Positions 1-8,169 of a stretch of 14,576 nucleotides of DNA are shown piece by piece. The position numbers and the translations under genes were made by a program. The notes below the pieces were generated by a model. The model worked only from the letters and a program-made list of their open reading frames with translations. It ran no database searches and was not told the origin of the DNA. The DNA is taken from positions 1 to 14,576 of the forward strand of contig CASFUN010000048.1 of the NCBI GenBank assembly GCA_949298005.1. Direction: 5' to 3'. Source of the DNA: an uncultured Alphaproteobacteria bacterium. Lineage in GTDB: Bacteria; Pseudomonadota; Alphaproteobacteria; Rickettsiales; UBA1997. Position 1 is the stretch's first letter, and every line of letters starts with the position of its first letter.

Positions 1-1150
1 CTTTACAATTTTCATCTAAATTATCTAGATTCAATGTTGGAGGTACTACACCTGTCTCTATAGATTTTGCAGAAAAAATAACCTCTATTGCTCCAGCAGC
101 ACCAAGTAAATGTCCTGTAGACGACTTTGTTGAAGACATACATAATTTGTTATTTTTATTAAAAACTTCTCTTACGGCACCAAATTCTGCAATATCACCA
201 TATTGTGTTGACGTACCATGAGCGTTTATATAGTCAACATCTTCTGGAGACAGTTTTGCCTTTTCTAATACTTTTAACATAGCTTTTTTAGCTCCTTTTC
301 CATTAGGTTCTGGAGTTGTCATATGATAAGCATCACTACTTGTTCCGTAGCCAACAACTTCGCAATATATTTTAGCTCCACGTTTTTTTGCATGTTCATA
401 CTCCTCTAAAACCACGATACCAGCACCTTCACCCATCACAAATCCATCTCTGTCTTTATCCCAGGGTCTAGACGCTTTTGCTGGTTCATCATTAAATTTC
501 GTAGATAAAGCATGCATAGAAGAAAAACCACCAACTGAAACTTCACATATAGGGGATTCTGCTCCTCCAGCTATCATAACATCAGCATCACCTCTCTTGA
601 TAATTTCTGTGCTTTCACCAATAGAATGAGTACCGGTTGCACAAGCTGTTACAATAGATATATTTGATCCAGAAAAACCATATTTTATAGAAATTTGTCC
701 AGAAATTAAATTAATTATACTAGCTGGGATAAAAAATGGGCTAATTTTTTTTATTCCTTTACTGAAAAACTCAATACTATTGTTTTGAATTGTGGTAATA
801 CCACCTATTCCAGAACCTACTAAAACACCTGTTCTTTCTAAGTCATACTCACTAGTAGGTTTCCAACCTGCATCATTTATAGCCTCATTAGCAGCAGCCA
901 TACCATACCATATAAATCTATCGGTTTTTCTTATATCTTTTTTTTCGTTTAAGAGTAAACTTAAACTATCACTGGAAATATTAACTTCTCCTGCAACCTT
1001 TGATATGCTTTCTGGCATTTCACTTGTATTAAACCTACTTATGCTCTTTATTCCACTTATAGAATCGATAATATTATGCCAGCTTTCTTTGCAAGATAAA
1101 CCTACTGGAGTTATCATTCCAACTCCAGTTATAACTACTTTTTTATGCAT
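1..1150 (-). CDS. fabF: 3-oxoacyl-ACP synthase II (FabF), 3' end cut by window
   Basis: This enzyme condenses malonyl-ACP with a growing acyl-ACP in the elongation step of cytosolic type II fatty acid synthesis. I translated the minus strand from ATG at 1150-1148 and read 383 open codons to the window edge; E. coli FabF has 413 residues, so about 30 C-terminal residues lie outside. The thiolase-fold catalytic triad is visible: Cys170 in TACATG, His311 in NAHGTST and His347 in SSTKSSTGHLLGAAG. Glycine-rich GSGIGG (112-117) and MGEGAG (239-244) are also present. One small oddity is that HGTST is followed by QYGD where I would expect a proline. The gene starts 18 bases after the acpP stop, so the two are very probably co-transcribed from the acpP promoter. 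No clear Shine-Dalgarno sequence precedes the start. Identification is secure. Confidence 0.97.
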   Translation of the reverse strand, partial: MHKKVVITGVGMITPVGLSCKESWHNIIDSISGIKSISRFNTSEMPESISKVAGEVNISSDSLSLLLNEKKDIRKTDRFIWYGMAAANEAINDAGWKPTSEYDLERTGVLVGSGIGGITTIQNNSIEFFSKGIKKISPFFIPASIINLISGQISIKYGFSGSNISIVTACATGTHSIGESTEIIKRGDADVMIAGGAESPICEVSVGGFSSMHALSTKFNDEPAKASRPWDKDRDGFVMGEGAGIVVLEEYEHAKKRGAKIYCEVVGYGTSSDAYHMTTPEPNGKGAKKAMLKVLEKAKLSPEDVDYINAHGTSTQYGDIAEFGAVREVFNKNNKLCMSSTKSSTGHLLGAAGAIEVIFSAKSIETGVVPPTLNLDNLDENCK

Positions 1151-1168
1151 CAATTATTAAAATTTGAT

Positions 1169-1402
1169 TTAGCTATTTTTTTCTATATAATCTATAGCTT
1201 TTTGAACTGTAGTAATCTTTTCTGCAGCATCATCTGGAATTTCAATACCAAATTCCTCCTCAAAAGCCATCACTAATTCAACTTGGTCTAAACTATCTGC
1301 ACCTAGATCTTCTATAAAATTACTACTCTCAGTAACTTTGGATTCCTCTGCACCAAGATTATCTACCACTATTTTTTTTACTCTTTCAAAAGTTGTACTC
1401 AT
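1169..1402 (-). CDS. acpP: acyl carrier protein
   Basis: This 77-residue acidic protein carries acyl intermediates of fatty acid (and lipid A) synthesis on a phosphopantetheine arm. The attachment serine is Ser37 in the hallmark GADSLDQVELVMAFEEEF segment, and the length matches E. coli AcpP (78). The start ATG at 1402-1400 follows only a weak GAG-like ribosome site. It is the first gene of an acpP-fabF unit, with a strong candidate promoter about 40 bases upstream. The gene order matches the common fabG-acpP-fabF arrangement, although fabG is not next to it here: the neighbour upstream is the divergent rnj. Confidence 0.98.
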   Translation of the reverse strand: MSTTFERVKKIVVDNLGAEESKVTESSNFIEDLGADSLDQVELVMAFEEEFGIEIPDDAAEKITTVQKAIDYIEKNS

Positions 1403-1440
1403 AATAATTTACTCAATAAATAGGTTAATTAATAATGATT

Positions 1441-1468
1441 ATTATATAGTGTATATAAAAAAAGTCAA
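1441..1468 (-). promoter_or_regulatory. acpP-fabF promoter
   Basis: On the minus strand, TTGACT (1468-1463) is followed by a 16-base spacer and a perfect TATAAT (1446-1441). Transcription would begin near 1434, about 30 bases before the acpP start. This is the best sigma-70-type match in the acpP/rnj gap. A small inverted repeat, TACTAT-caaac-ATAGTA (1473-1489), lies just upstream of the -35 box. Confidence 0.75.
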
Positions 1469-1572
1469 ATATTACTATCAAACATAGTATTAATTTCGGT
1501 TTACATTATATGATAGTTTAAAACTACAATTAATAATGCACTATTATTACATTTTAAGCCAAATTTTTTTAC

Positions 1573-1600
1573 TTGTTTTATATTGGAAAGCTGTTATATT
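1573..1600 (+). promoter_or_regulatory. possible rnj promoter
   Basis: TTGTTT (1573-1578), a 16-base spacer and TATATT (1595-1600) make a moderate sigma-70-like match about 45 bases before the RNase J start. In DNA this AT-rich, such matches arise easily by chance, so this is a candidate only. Confidence 0.35.
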
Positions 1601-1645
1601 ACTCACAAGTTATATTATTGTGTATAACTATAACAAAGGTTAATT

Positions 1646-3367
1646 ATGGATATAAAAAATTTAAATTTAAAAAAATATAAAAATGACTTATTATTTATAC
1701 CGTTAGGTGGTTCCAATGAAATAGGACTAAACTGTAATCTATATCACTATAACGGTAAATGGATAATGGTCGACTGTGGTATTGGTTTTACAAAGATGGT
1801 ACCTGGAGTTGACTTACTTGTACCTGATTTGTCAATAATAAACAAAATTAAAGATGATTTATTAGGAATATTTATAACTCACATACATGAAGACCACTTA
1901 GGTGCTATACAATATATTTGGCCAGAACTAAAAGTACCTATATATGCTTCAAGATTTACGAAAGTGTTTTTGCAAGAGAAACTCAAAGAATATGATTATT
2001 ACAATAATGTTGAAATAATTGAGGTAAATGAAGGAGATAAAATAAATTTAAATCCTTTTAATATTGAATTTGTTGGCTTAACACATTCTACGCCAGAAAT
2101 GAATGCTATAGTAATAAAAACAGAAAAAGGTAGTATTTTACATAGTGGTGATTGGAAATTTGACGAAAAACCAGTTGTAGGACAGAAATCTGACATTAAA
2201 CGTCTTAAACAAATGGGAGCTAAAAAAGAGATTCTAGCAACAGTTTGTGAGTCAACAAATATTTTTAATGATATAGAGCAAAAATCAGAAAGTGAATTAT
2301 TTGATAGTTTTTATAATATAACCAGAAATAAAACTGGTTTATTAGTTTTTACAACATTCGCTTCAAACATAGGTAGAATAAAGATAATAGCAGATATTGC
2401 TAAAAAACTCAAAAGAAAAGTTGTTTTAATCGGCTCATCTTTGCACAGACTTGTTAAAGTAGCACAAAATGTTGGGTATTTAAATGAAAAATACGAATTT
2501 CTTTCAGAAAATGAAATTAAAAATTATAAAAAAAGAAACCTATTATTTATAGCAACTGGTTGTCAAGGTAATCAAAACTCCGGCATAGATAAATTAGCTA
2601 ATAATGCATACAGACATATATTTTTAGGAGAAGGTGATTGCGTAATATTTTCTTCAAAAGTTATCCCAGGAAATGAAAAAGATTTAATAGCTTTATATAA
2701 TAAATTAGCTGAAAAAGATGTTGAAGTTATAACGGAAAAAAATGACTTTGTACATGTGTCTGGACACTATTGCCTAAATGATTTAAAAAAATTCTACAGT
2801 TATGTTAAACCAAAAATTGCTATAGCAGTACACGGTGAACCAACACATATACTAGAACATCAAAAAATATCTAGATTATGTGGTATAAAAAATATAGCAA
2901 AATCAAAAAACGGCATAATACTAAAAATTAGTGAAAATAAAGTAGAGAAAATTGGGCAAATAAGTATTCAAGCAATGGTAGTTGATGGAAAGCGACTATT
3001 ATCAACAAAAAGTGAGATTATAAAGACAAGAAATAAACTCGAAGAAATTGGTGCTATATTTGTAAATATGATAGTAAGCTTTAAATATAAAATACTTCAA
3101 GAACCTGTTATATCTGCTCCTGGTGGCTTTGACTTCAAAGCTGACATAGCTTCAAAAGAAATTTTAATAGAAGATATTACTGATTCATATAACGAAGCTA
3201 TAAAACAAATAAATGAATCTAAAAAGAATCATAAAAATAAATTTCTTACTGATGTGGAGAAAGAAAATTTCTTATCACAAAAAATGCGTACAACTATAAA
3301 CAAATTTTATGATGTCGATATAGGTAAAAAACCATACATAGAAATATTCTTCACAAAAATTGGTTAA
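1646..3367 (+). CDS. rnj: ribonuclease J
   Basis: This 573-residue metallo-beta-lactamase/beta-CASP nuclease takes part in RNA processing and decay in the cytosol, with 5'-to-3' exonuclease and endonuclease activity known for the family. The metal-binding motif HIHEDH is at residues 79-84. Further family motifs are HSGDWKFDEKP (the aspartate motif), HVSGH followed by a lysine-rich stretch, and VHGEPTH. The C-terminal domain ends in the TTINKFYDVDIGKKPYIEI region, so the protein is complete (B. subtilis RNase J1 has 555 residues). The start is well fixed: AAAGG at 1635-1639 lies six bases before the ATG. It is transcribed alone, divergent from acpP and convergent with argR. Alphaproteobacteria commonly use a single RNase J, in keeping with the assignment. 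Confidence 0.96.
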   Translation: MDIKNLNLKKYKNDLLFIPLGGSNEIGLNCNLYHYNGKWIMVDCGIGFTKMVPGVDLLVPDLSIINKIKDDLLGIFITHIHEDHLGAIQYIWPELKVPIYASRFTKVFLQEKLKEYDYYNNVEIIEVNEGDKINLNPFNIEFVGLTHSTPEMNAIVIKTEKGSILHSGDWKFDEKPVVGQKSDIKRLKQMGAKKEILATVCESTNIFNDIEQKSESELFDSFYNITRNKTGLLVFTTFASNIGRIKIIADIAKKLKRKVVLIGSSLHRLVKVAQNVGYLNEKYEFLSENEIKNYKKRNLLFIATGCQGNQNSGIDKLANNAYRHIFLGEGDCVIFSSKVIPGNEKDLIALYNKLAEKDVEVITEKNDFVHVSGHYCLNDLKKFYSYVKPKIAIAVHGEPTHILEHQKISRLCGIKNIAKSKNGIILKISENKVEKIGQISIQAMVVDGKRLLSTKSEIIKTRNKLEEIGAIFVNMIVSFKYKILQEPVISAPGGFDFKADIASKEILIEDITDSYNEAIKQINESKKNHKNKFLTDVEKENFLSQKMRTTINKFYDVDIGKKPYIEIFFTKIG

Positions 3368-3371
3368 AAAA

Positions 3372-3432
3372 AATTTTGCAGAAACTAAATTTTATACAAT
3401 TTCAGAAATTGGATAATTAGTATTTAGTTTCT
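3372..3432 (-). terminator. long hairpin between rnj and argR, probable argR terminator
   Basis: The outer arms AGAAACTAAAT (3380-3390) and ATTTAGTTTCT (3422-3432) are perfect 11-base complements. The inner arms TTATACAATTT (3392-3402) and AAATTGGATAA (3406-3416) pair at 10 of 11 positions around a three-base CAG loop. Together they form a near-continuous 22-bp stem with a small asymmetric bulge. Read on the minus strand, the hairpin is followed by a few bases and then a run of T (complement of A366x-3373), which suits a terminator for argR. On the plus strand no T run follows, so termination of rnj is less clear. The stem is much longer than a minimal terminator needs. Confidence 0.6.
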
Positions 3433-3471
3433 ACTATGGTTATATCTTTTAAAAATATATTATATTCTTCA

Positions 3472-3912
3472 TTAAAAGTCTTTAATAAAAAAGATATTTT
3501 TCAACTTTTCTACTATATTTGATATGAATTCAACATTTTTTGGAACAATTAAAAGATTATCGTAACTACTCATTACAGCTATAACATTCTCTACTTCCCT
3601 TTCTTTTATTATTTTTGCTATCAAATCAGCAGAGCCAGGATATACTTTTAAAGATATATTATGACCATTATCTTCTATATTTATTATGATATTTTTTATC
3701 CATTCAGTCAATTCTAATGGCTTATCATAAATAACATAATATGCTTCACTATTGTCATCAACAATCTTAACTGTATTCAGTTTTTTTAAGATTCTTGATA
3801 TATTAGATTGAGTAGCATTAATACCTTTTTGTGATAGTAAATCAGCCAACTCATTCTGAGTCTTAATTTTATTGTTTTGCACAATATTTTTTATAATGTA
3901 CTCCAATTTCAT
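3472..3912 (-). CDS. argR: ArgR-family transcriptional regulator
   Basis: This 146-residue protein has the ArgR architecture (E. coli ArgR: 156). The N-terminal winged helix-turn-helix covers about residues 1-65 and includes TQNELADLLSQKG and TQSNISRILKKL. The C-terminal oligomerisation and ligand domain covers about 75-146 and includes VYPGSADLIAKII. ArgR proteins normally sense arginine as hexamers and repress arginine biosynthesis or transport genes. The usual arginine-binding motif GTIAGDDT is replaced here by AVMSSYDN, so only one of the two key aspartates remains and ligand binding may differ. No arginine genes lie in the window. The start ATG follows a good ribosome site (AGGGA). The gene has its own strong promoter in the gap after uvrA. 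The family is clear; the ligand and targets are not. Confidence 0.88.
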   Translation of the reverse strand: MKLEYIIKNIVQNNKIKTQNELADLLSQKGINATQSNISRILKKLNTVKIVDDNSEAYYVIYDKPLELTEWIKNIIINIEDNGHNISLKVYPGSADLIAKIIKEREVENVIAVMSSYDNLLIVPKNVEFISNIVEKLKNIFFIKDF

Positions 3913-3970
3913 AACTTTCCCTTTCTAATTAAAAAAATAATTATATCCTTATCTAACTAAGAATAATATA

Positions 3971-3998
3971 ATTATACCTATTTTTTTACTAATGTAAA
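3971..3998 (-). promoter_or_regulatory. argR promoter
   Basis: On the minus strand, TTTACA (3998-3993), a 16-base spacer and a perfect TATAAT (3976-3971) lie about 60 bases upstream of the argR start. This allows argR to be expressed independently of uvrA, which is upstream on the same strand. Confidence 0.7.
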
Positions 3999-4036
3999 TA
4001 GTTTTTTCTGTATGTTTAAAAAATTCAAACAAATAA

Positions 4037-6964
4037 TTATTTACTCTTTATTTTTAGTCTTTCTTGATCATTTTTATATTTATCCAATACAAGTTTTAGA
4101 TACTTACCAGTTAAACTATTAGCATTATCTGATAACTGTTCTGGAGTACCTTCTGCTACAACATAACCGCCATTATTCCCACCTTTTGGGCCTATATCTA
4201 TTATCCAATCTGATGTCTTAATAACATCTAGATTATGTTCTATTACCATAACAGTATTTCCCTGTTCGACTAACTTATGTAAAACAGATAACAATTTTTT
4301 TATATCATCAGAATGAAGTCCAGTTGTTGGTTCGTCTAAAATATAAACCGTATTACCAGTATCTTTCTTACTAAGTTCTTTAGCCAATTTTATTCTTTGA
4401 GCCTCGCCACCAGATAATGTTGTAGCTGACTGACCAATTTTTATGTATCCAAGCCCAACATCTTTTAATGCTTTAAATTTGTCATAAATTAATTGTTCTT
4501 TTACAAAAAATTTGCATGCTTCTTCAACGGTCATATCTAACACGTCTGCTATATTTTTACCATTGTATTCTATTTCCAAAATATCTCTATTATATCTCTT
4601 ACCATTGCAAACAGGACATTTTACAAAAACATCAGGTAAAAAATGCATCTCTATTTTGATAGAACCGTCACCCTGACAATGCTCACATCTTCCACCTTTA
4701 ACATTAAAAGAAAAATGATTTATTGAAAACCCTTTATCTTGAGCTTCCGGTAAAGACGCAAAAAGATCCCTTATATAGGTAAAAATTCCAACATATGTAC
4801 ATGGATTTGATCTTGGTGTTCTTCCTATAGGAGATTGATCTATTTGGATAATTTTATCTATATAATTTATACCATCAATTTTATCGTATGGAGCTGGTAT
4901 AACCTTCGTATTCATCAGTAATCTTGATAAAGCTTTATATAAAGTTTGCAAAACAAGTGTAGACTTACCACCACCAGAAACACCTGTTATACTACAAAAA
5001 ACTCCAAGTGGAAAATTTACAGTAACATTCTTTAGATTATTACCCCTAGCATTATACAAGGTTATTTTTCTTTTTGGATAGAACGCTCTCCTTCTAGGTG
5101 GAACAGGAATAGATTTTCTACCACTAAGATATGCACCTGTTACACTATTTGGATCTTGAATAACTTCTTTTGGAGTTCCTTGAGCGATAACTTCACCCCC
5201 ATGAATTCCAGCACCAGGCCCTATATCAACTAACCAATCAGCAGACATCATTGTTTCTTCATCATGCTCAACAACTATTACAGTATTACCAAGATCTCTT
5301 AGCATTTTCATAGTTTTTATCAATTTTTGATTATCTGACTGATGTAAACCTATAGACGGCTCATCAAGAACATATATGACTCCAGATAATCCAGTAGCTA
5401 TTTGTGTTGCTAATCTTATTCTTTGACTCTCTCCACCAGAAAGTGTACTAGATTGTCTACTTAATGTTAAATATTCTATACCAACATCCATTAAGAAACT
5501 AAGTCTATTTTCTATTTCCGACATTATTTTATCGGCTATTATTTTTTCATTTTCACCAAGTGTCTCATTTAATTGTTTGAAGAAATTATAAATCTCGCTT
5601 ATAGACATATCACAAACTTCACCTATATTTTTTCCACAAACTTTTACACAAAGAGCTTCTTCATTAAGTCTATAACCATGGCAATAACTACAAGTTTTTA
5701 AACTTTGATATTTGCTTAATTCATCTCTAAGCATTTCATCTTTTGCTTGTGAGTACCTCTCTTTTAAAATATTCATAACACCTATAAATTTTGTAGTATA
5801 TTTAGATGTCATTGTATTTTCTTCAACTTCAATTTCTAATTCTTCATCAGAACCGTATAATATCATATTCTTAACTTTCTCAGAATATTTTTCGAATGGT
5901 GTAGTTAAATTAAAACCATGTTTTTTACCCAATTGTTCAAGCGTTTTAATATATATTCTGGAAGTAGCGTCACTTTTAAACGGATCTAGAGCACCCTGTA
6001 TTATTGATAAGCTCGGATCCATTACAATTAACTTTTCGTCAAAATTTAGTTCAGTACCTAAACCATCGCATATTTTACAAGCTCCAAAAGGATTATTAAA
6101 GGAAAACATTTTAGGCTCTATACTTTCTATCGTTATTCCGGTTTCAGGACAACTATATTTATTAGAAAACCTTATAAAATCACCTTTTTTGTATTCCATA
6201 GTTTTTATCTTAAAACTTTCAATGCCATCAGGTAATTCATCTATTTGAACAATTATTATACCATTACTAAATTCAATTCCCCGTGAAATTGCTGACATAA
6301 CCCTATTTTCAATTCCAACATCCACAGTGAAATAATCCAACACGATATCAATATCATGTTTCGCAGCTTTATCTAATCTTGGTAAATTATTAGTTATATC
6401 TATTATCTCCTGATCAACTCTTAGTCTTGTAAAACCACTTTTTTTGATTTTTATAAGCTCTTTTCTATGTTCACCTCTTGACTGTTTTATATATGGTGCA
6501 AGTATTGTAACCTTTGCTTTTGTTGGTATAGACATAACATCATTTGTCATACTTTCTATACTTTGACTTTCTAGTGGTTTTCCAGTTACTGGCGAATATG
6601 GAATCCCTATTCTTGAGAACAATAATCTTAAATAATCATATATTTCTGTAACTGTACCAACTGTTGATCTAGGATTTTTACCAACAACTTTTTGATCTAT
6701 GGCTATCGCTGGAGATAAACCAGTTATATAATCCGCTTCTGGTTTTGTCTGTACGTTTAAAAATTGTCTAGCATACGTCGATAGACTTTCTATATATCTT
6801 CTCTGTCCTTCGGCATATATTGTATCAAATGCTAATGAAGACTTACCGGAACCGCTAAGTCCAGTTATTACAACTAATTTATTCTTTGGTATATTTATGT
6901 TTATATTTTTTAGATTGTTTTGTCTCGCTCCAACTATCTGTATAAAGTTGTTTGTTTCACTCAT
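4037..6964 (-). CDS. uvrA: excinuclease ABC subunit UvrA
   Basis: UvrA is the damage-sensing ATPase of nucleotide excision repair; it loads UvrB onto distorted DNA. The protein has 975 residues (E. coli: 940) and two ABC ATPase modules. The first Walker A, GLSGSGKS, is at 35-42 and the second, GVSGGGKS, at about 661-668. Both ABC signatures are present (LSGGESQRIRLA and LSGGEAQRIKLA). Zinc-module cysteines are seen in CSYCHGYRL and in CEHCQGDG followed by CPVCNGKRY. In the module near FSFNNPFGACKICDGLG the first pair reads CPETG rather than CxxC, which I recall as usual for alphaproteobacterial UvrA rather than a defect. PPRRRAFYP marks the linker before the second half. No clear Shine-Dalgarno precedes the ATG. 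A TATAAT promoter lies in the 76-base gap after manC. Confidence 0.98.
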   Translation of the reverse strand: MSETNNFIQIVGARQNNLKNININIPKNKLVVITGLSGSGKSSLAFDTIYAEGQRRYIESLSTYARQFLNVQTKPEADYITGLSPAIAIDQKVVGKNPRSTVGTVTEIYDYLRLLFSRIGIPYSPVTGKPLESQSIESMTNDVMSIPTKAKVTILAPYIKQSRGEHRKELIKIKKSGFTRLRVDQEIIDITNNLPRLDKAAKHDIDIVLDYFTVDVGIENRVMSAISRGIEFSNGIIIVQIDELPDGIESFKIKTMEYKKGDFIRFSNKYSCPETGITIESIEPKMFSFNNPFGACKICDGLGTELNFDEKLIVMDPSLSIIQGALDPFKSDATSRIYIKTLEQLGKKHGFNLTTPFEKYSEKVKNMILYGSDEELEIEVEENTMTSKYTTKFIGVMNILKERYSQAKDEMLRDELSKYQSLKTCSYCHGYRLNEEALCVKVCGKNIGEVCDMSISEIYNFFKQLNETLGENEKIIADKIMSEIENRLSFLMDVGIEYLTLSRQSSTLSGGESQRIRLATQIATGLSGVIYVLDEPSIGLHQSDNQKLIKTMKMLRDLGNTVIVVEHDEETMMSADWLVDIGPGAGIHGGEVIAQGTPKEVIQDPNSVTGAYLSGRKSIPVPPRRRAFYPKRKITLYNARGNNLKNVTVNFPLGVFCSITGVSGGGKSTLVLQTLYKALSRLLMNTKVIPAPYDKIDGINYIDKIIQIDQSPIGRTPRSNPCTYVGIFTYIRDLFASLPEAQDKGFSINHFSFNVKGGRCEHCQGDGSIKIEMHFLPDVFVKCPVCNGKRYNRDILEIEYNGKNIADVLDMTVEEACKFFVKEQLIYDKFKALKDVGLGYIKIGQSATTLSGGEAQRIKLAKELSKKDTGNTVYILDEPTTGLHSDDIKKLLSVLHKLVEQGNTVMVIEHNLDVIKTSDWIIDIGPKGGNNGGYVVAEGTPEQLSDNANSLTGKYLKLVLDKYKNDQERLKIKSK

Positions 6965-6990
6965 CTGGAATAAAAATAATATCTATAAGT

Positions 6991-7020
6991 ATTATATAAA
7001 CAAATAGATAGTAATTGCAA
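6991..7020 (-). promoter_or_regulatory. uvrA promoter
   Basis: On the minus strand, TTGCAA (7020-7015), an 18-base spacer and a perfect TATAAT (6996-6991) lie about 30 bases before the uvrA start. I see no obvious LexA-type operator (CTG(N10)CAG or GTTC(N7)GTTC) around it. Confidence 0.55.
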
Positions 7021-7040
7021 TATGTTTATCAACTAATAAA

Positions 7041-8108
7041 TTAATAAGTTTTTATATTGTTAATCTCCTTAACTATAGCCCTAACATTCTGTGACTTACT
7101 CTTTTTCATCACTAAAATATAATCTCCTTCTTCAACAATGACTAAATCATCAATATCAGAGCAACAAATTATTTTATTTTTTGAATTTATATAGCAATTG
7201 CCTGTATTATTAAGGATTACATTTCCATAAATTATATTTTCTTCTTTTGTTTTATCTTGATTTATATCATAAAGTGATTTATAACTTCCAACATCACTCC
7301 AAAGTATATTCATAGAAACAACAACTAATTGTTCTTTATTTAACTTTTCTATTAACGCATAATCTATAGAAATATCTTCACATTTTTCAAATGAACTACT
7401 ATTTAAATATATAGTATTATTTTTTACTTCCGATTTAATTAAAGTTTCTCTAATACTATCATTCAAACTTGGTGCATACTTTGCAAATAATTCCGACATT
7501 AAAGATACTTTGCACATAAAAATTCCAGTATTCCAAAGATAATTTTTACTTTTTAGAAATTCTATAGCTATTTCTAAAATTGGTTTTTCTGTGAAATTAT
7601 CCACTATATATGAATTCATTCCAATTTTCTTACCAACTTTAATATAACCATAACCAGTTTCTGGGTGATTTGGTTTAATTCCAAAACATACAAGTTTATT
7701 ATTTTCAGCTAAATTTTTCCCTTCAAGTATAAATTCATTAAATCTATCAACATCATCTATATAAGCATCAGAAGGTATAAACAAAACTATATCATCTGGA
7801 GCTTTTTCATTTAAGTATAAAATAACACTAGCTATAGCAGGAGCTGTATTTCTAACCATAGGTTCTAAAAATACCTTAAAATCATTTATATTATTACTCT
7901 TTAGTTCCTCAAGCACTAGATCGTGATATCTAATATTACTGAGAATTATAGGATCCGAATACATATTATTGTTAGAAAATCTCAAAATAGTCTCAGTGAA
8001 TAAAGTATTATTGTTTATCAACTTTATAAATTGTTTTGGCTTTTTGTTATTGGATAACGGCCATAATCTTGTTCCATTTCCACCTGAAAGAATAATAGGT
8101 ACTATCAA
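7041..8108 (-). CDS. manC: mannose-1-phosphate guanylyltransferase, TTG start
   Basis: This enzyme makes GDP-mannose from GTP and mannose 1-phosphate in the cytosol, the donor for mannosylated polysaccharides and glycolipids and the precursor of GDP-fucose-type sugars. The nucleotide-binding signature SGGNGTRLWPLS is at residues 8-19, followed by KKPKQF. Further on are FIPSDAYI, ETGYGYI, NTGIFM, SIDYALIEK and WSDVGS, all typical of the ManC/CpsB nucleotidyltransferase domain. With 355 residues it lacks the C-terminal cupin phosphomannose isomerase domain of the bifunctional (about 470-residue) forms. The start is unusual: MIVPIILSGG begins at a TTG codon (8108-8106), no in-frame ATG lies between it and the upstream stop, and no Shine-Dalgarno is visible. 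The divergent neighbour is a glycosyltransferase, which could be a consumer of its product. Confidence 0.92.
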   Translation of the reverse strand: MIVPIILSGGNGTRLWPLSNNKKPKQFIKLINNNTLFTETILRFSNNNMYSDPIILSNIRYHDLVLEELKSNNINDFKVFLEPMVRNTAPAIASVILYLNEKAPDDIVLFIPSDAYIDDVDRFNEFILEGKNLAENNKLVCFGIKPNHPETGYGYIKVGKKIGMNSYIVDNFTEKPILEIAIEFLKSKNYLWNTGIFMCKVSLMSELFAKYAPSLNDSIRETLIKSEVKNNTIYLNSSSFEKCEDISIDYALIEKLNKEQLVVVSMNILWSDVGSYKSLYDINQDKTKEENIIYGNVILNNTGNCYINSKNKIICCSDIDDLVIVEEGDYILVMKKSKSQNVRAIVKEINNIKTY

Positions 8109-8113
8109 AATTG

Positions 8114-8142
8114 TTGTTTTATTATTAAATAATAAATAAGAT
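8114..8142 (+). promoter_or_regulatory. possible promoter of the glycosyltransferase gene
   Basis: TTGTTT (8114-8119), a 17-base spacer and TAAGAT (8137-8142) could start transcription about 20 bases before the glycosyltransferase. The match is moderate and the surrounding DNA is almost all A and T. Confidence 0.35.
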
Positions 8143-8168
8143 TATATCTGATTTTTTATTTAAGGCAA
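8141..8168 (-). promoter_or_regulatory. manC promoter
   Basis: On the minus strand, TTGCCT (8168-8163), a 16-base spacer and a perfect TATAAT (8146-8141) would start transcription near 8134. That leaves a leader of about 25 bases before the TTG start of manC and supports that start. The -35 box overlaps the ribosome site (TAAGG, 8161-8165) of the divergent glycosyltransferase gene. Confidence 0.6.
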
Positions 8169-8169
8169 T

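Noticed and set aside
792..1160. Plus-strand open frame of 122 codons
   Set aside because: It is the shadow of fabF: the minus strand has catalytic motifs in frame throughout, while this frame has no ribosome site or recognisable domain.
4014..4030. Possible ARG box upstream of argR
   Set aside because: On the minus strand it begins TTTGAAT like an ARG half-site, but the second half does not match the ATTCA arm, and it overlaps no promoter element closely. It also fails as a uvrA terminator because no T run follows the 7-bp stem.
5960..6160. Missing cysteine pair (CPETG instead of CxxC) in a UvrA zinc module as a defect
   Set aside because: I recall CPxSG-type sequences as usual in alphaproteobacterial UvrA, and the rest of the protein is intact, so this is a lineage feature.
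5712..6248. Plus-strand open frame of 178 codons inside uvrA
   Set aside because: It lies wholly opposite conserved UvrA sequence, and its product is a hydrophobic, Ser/Leu/Phe-rich string typical of an antisense shadow.
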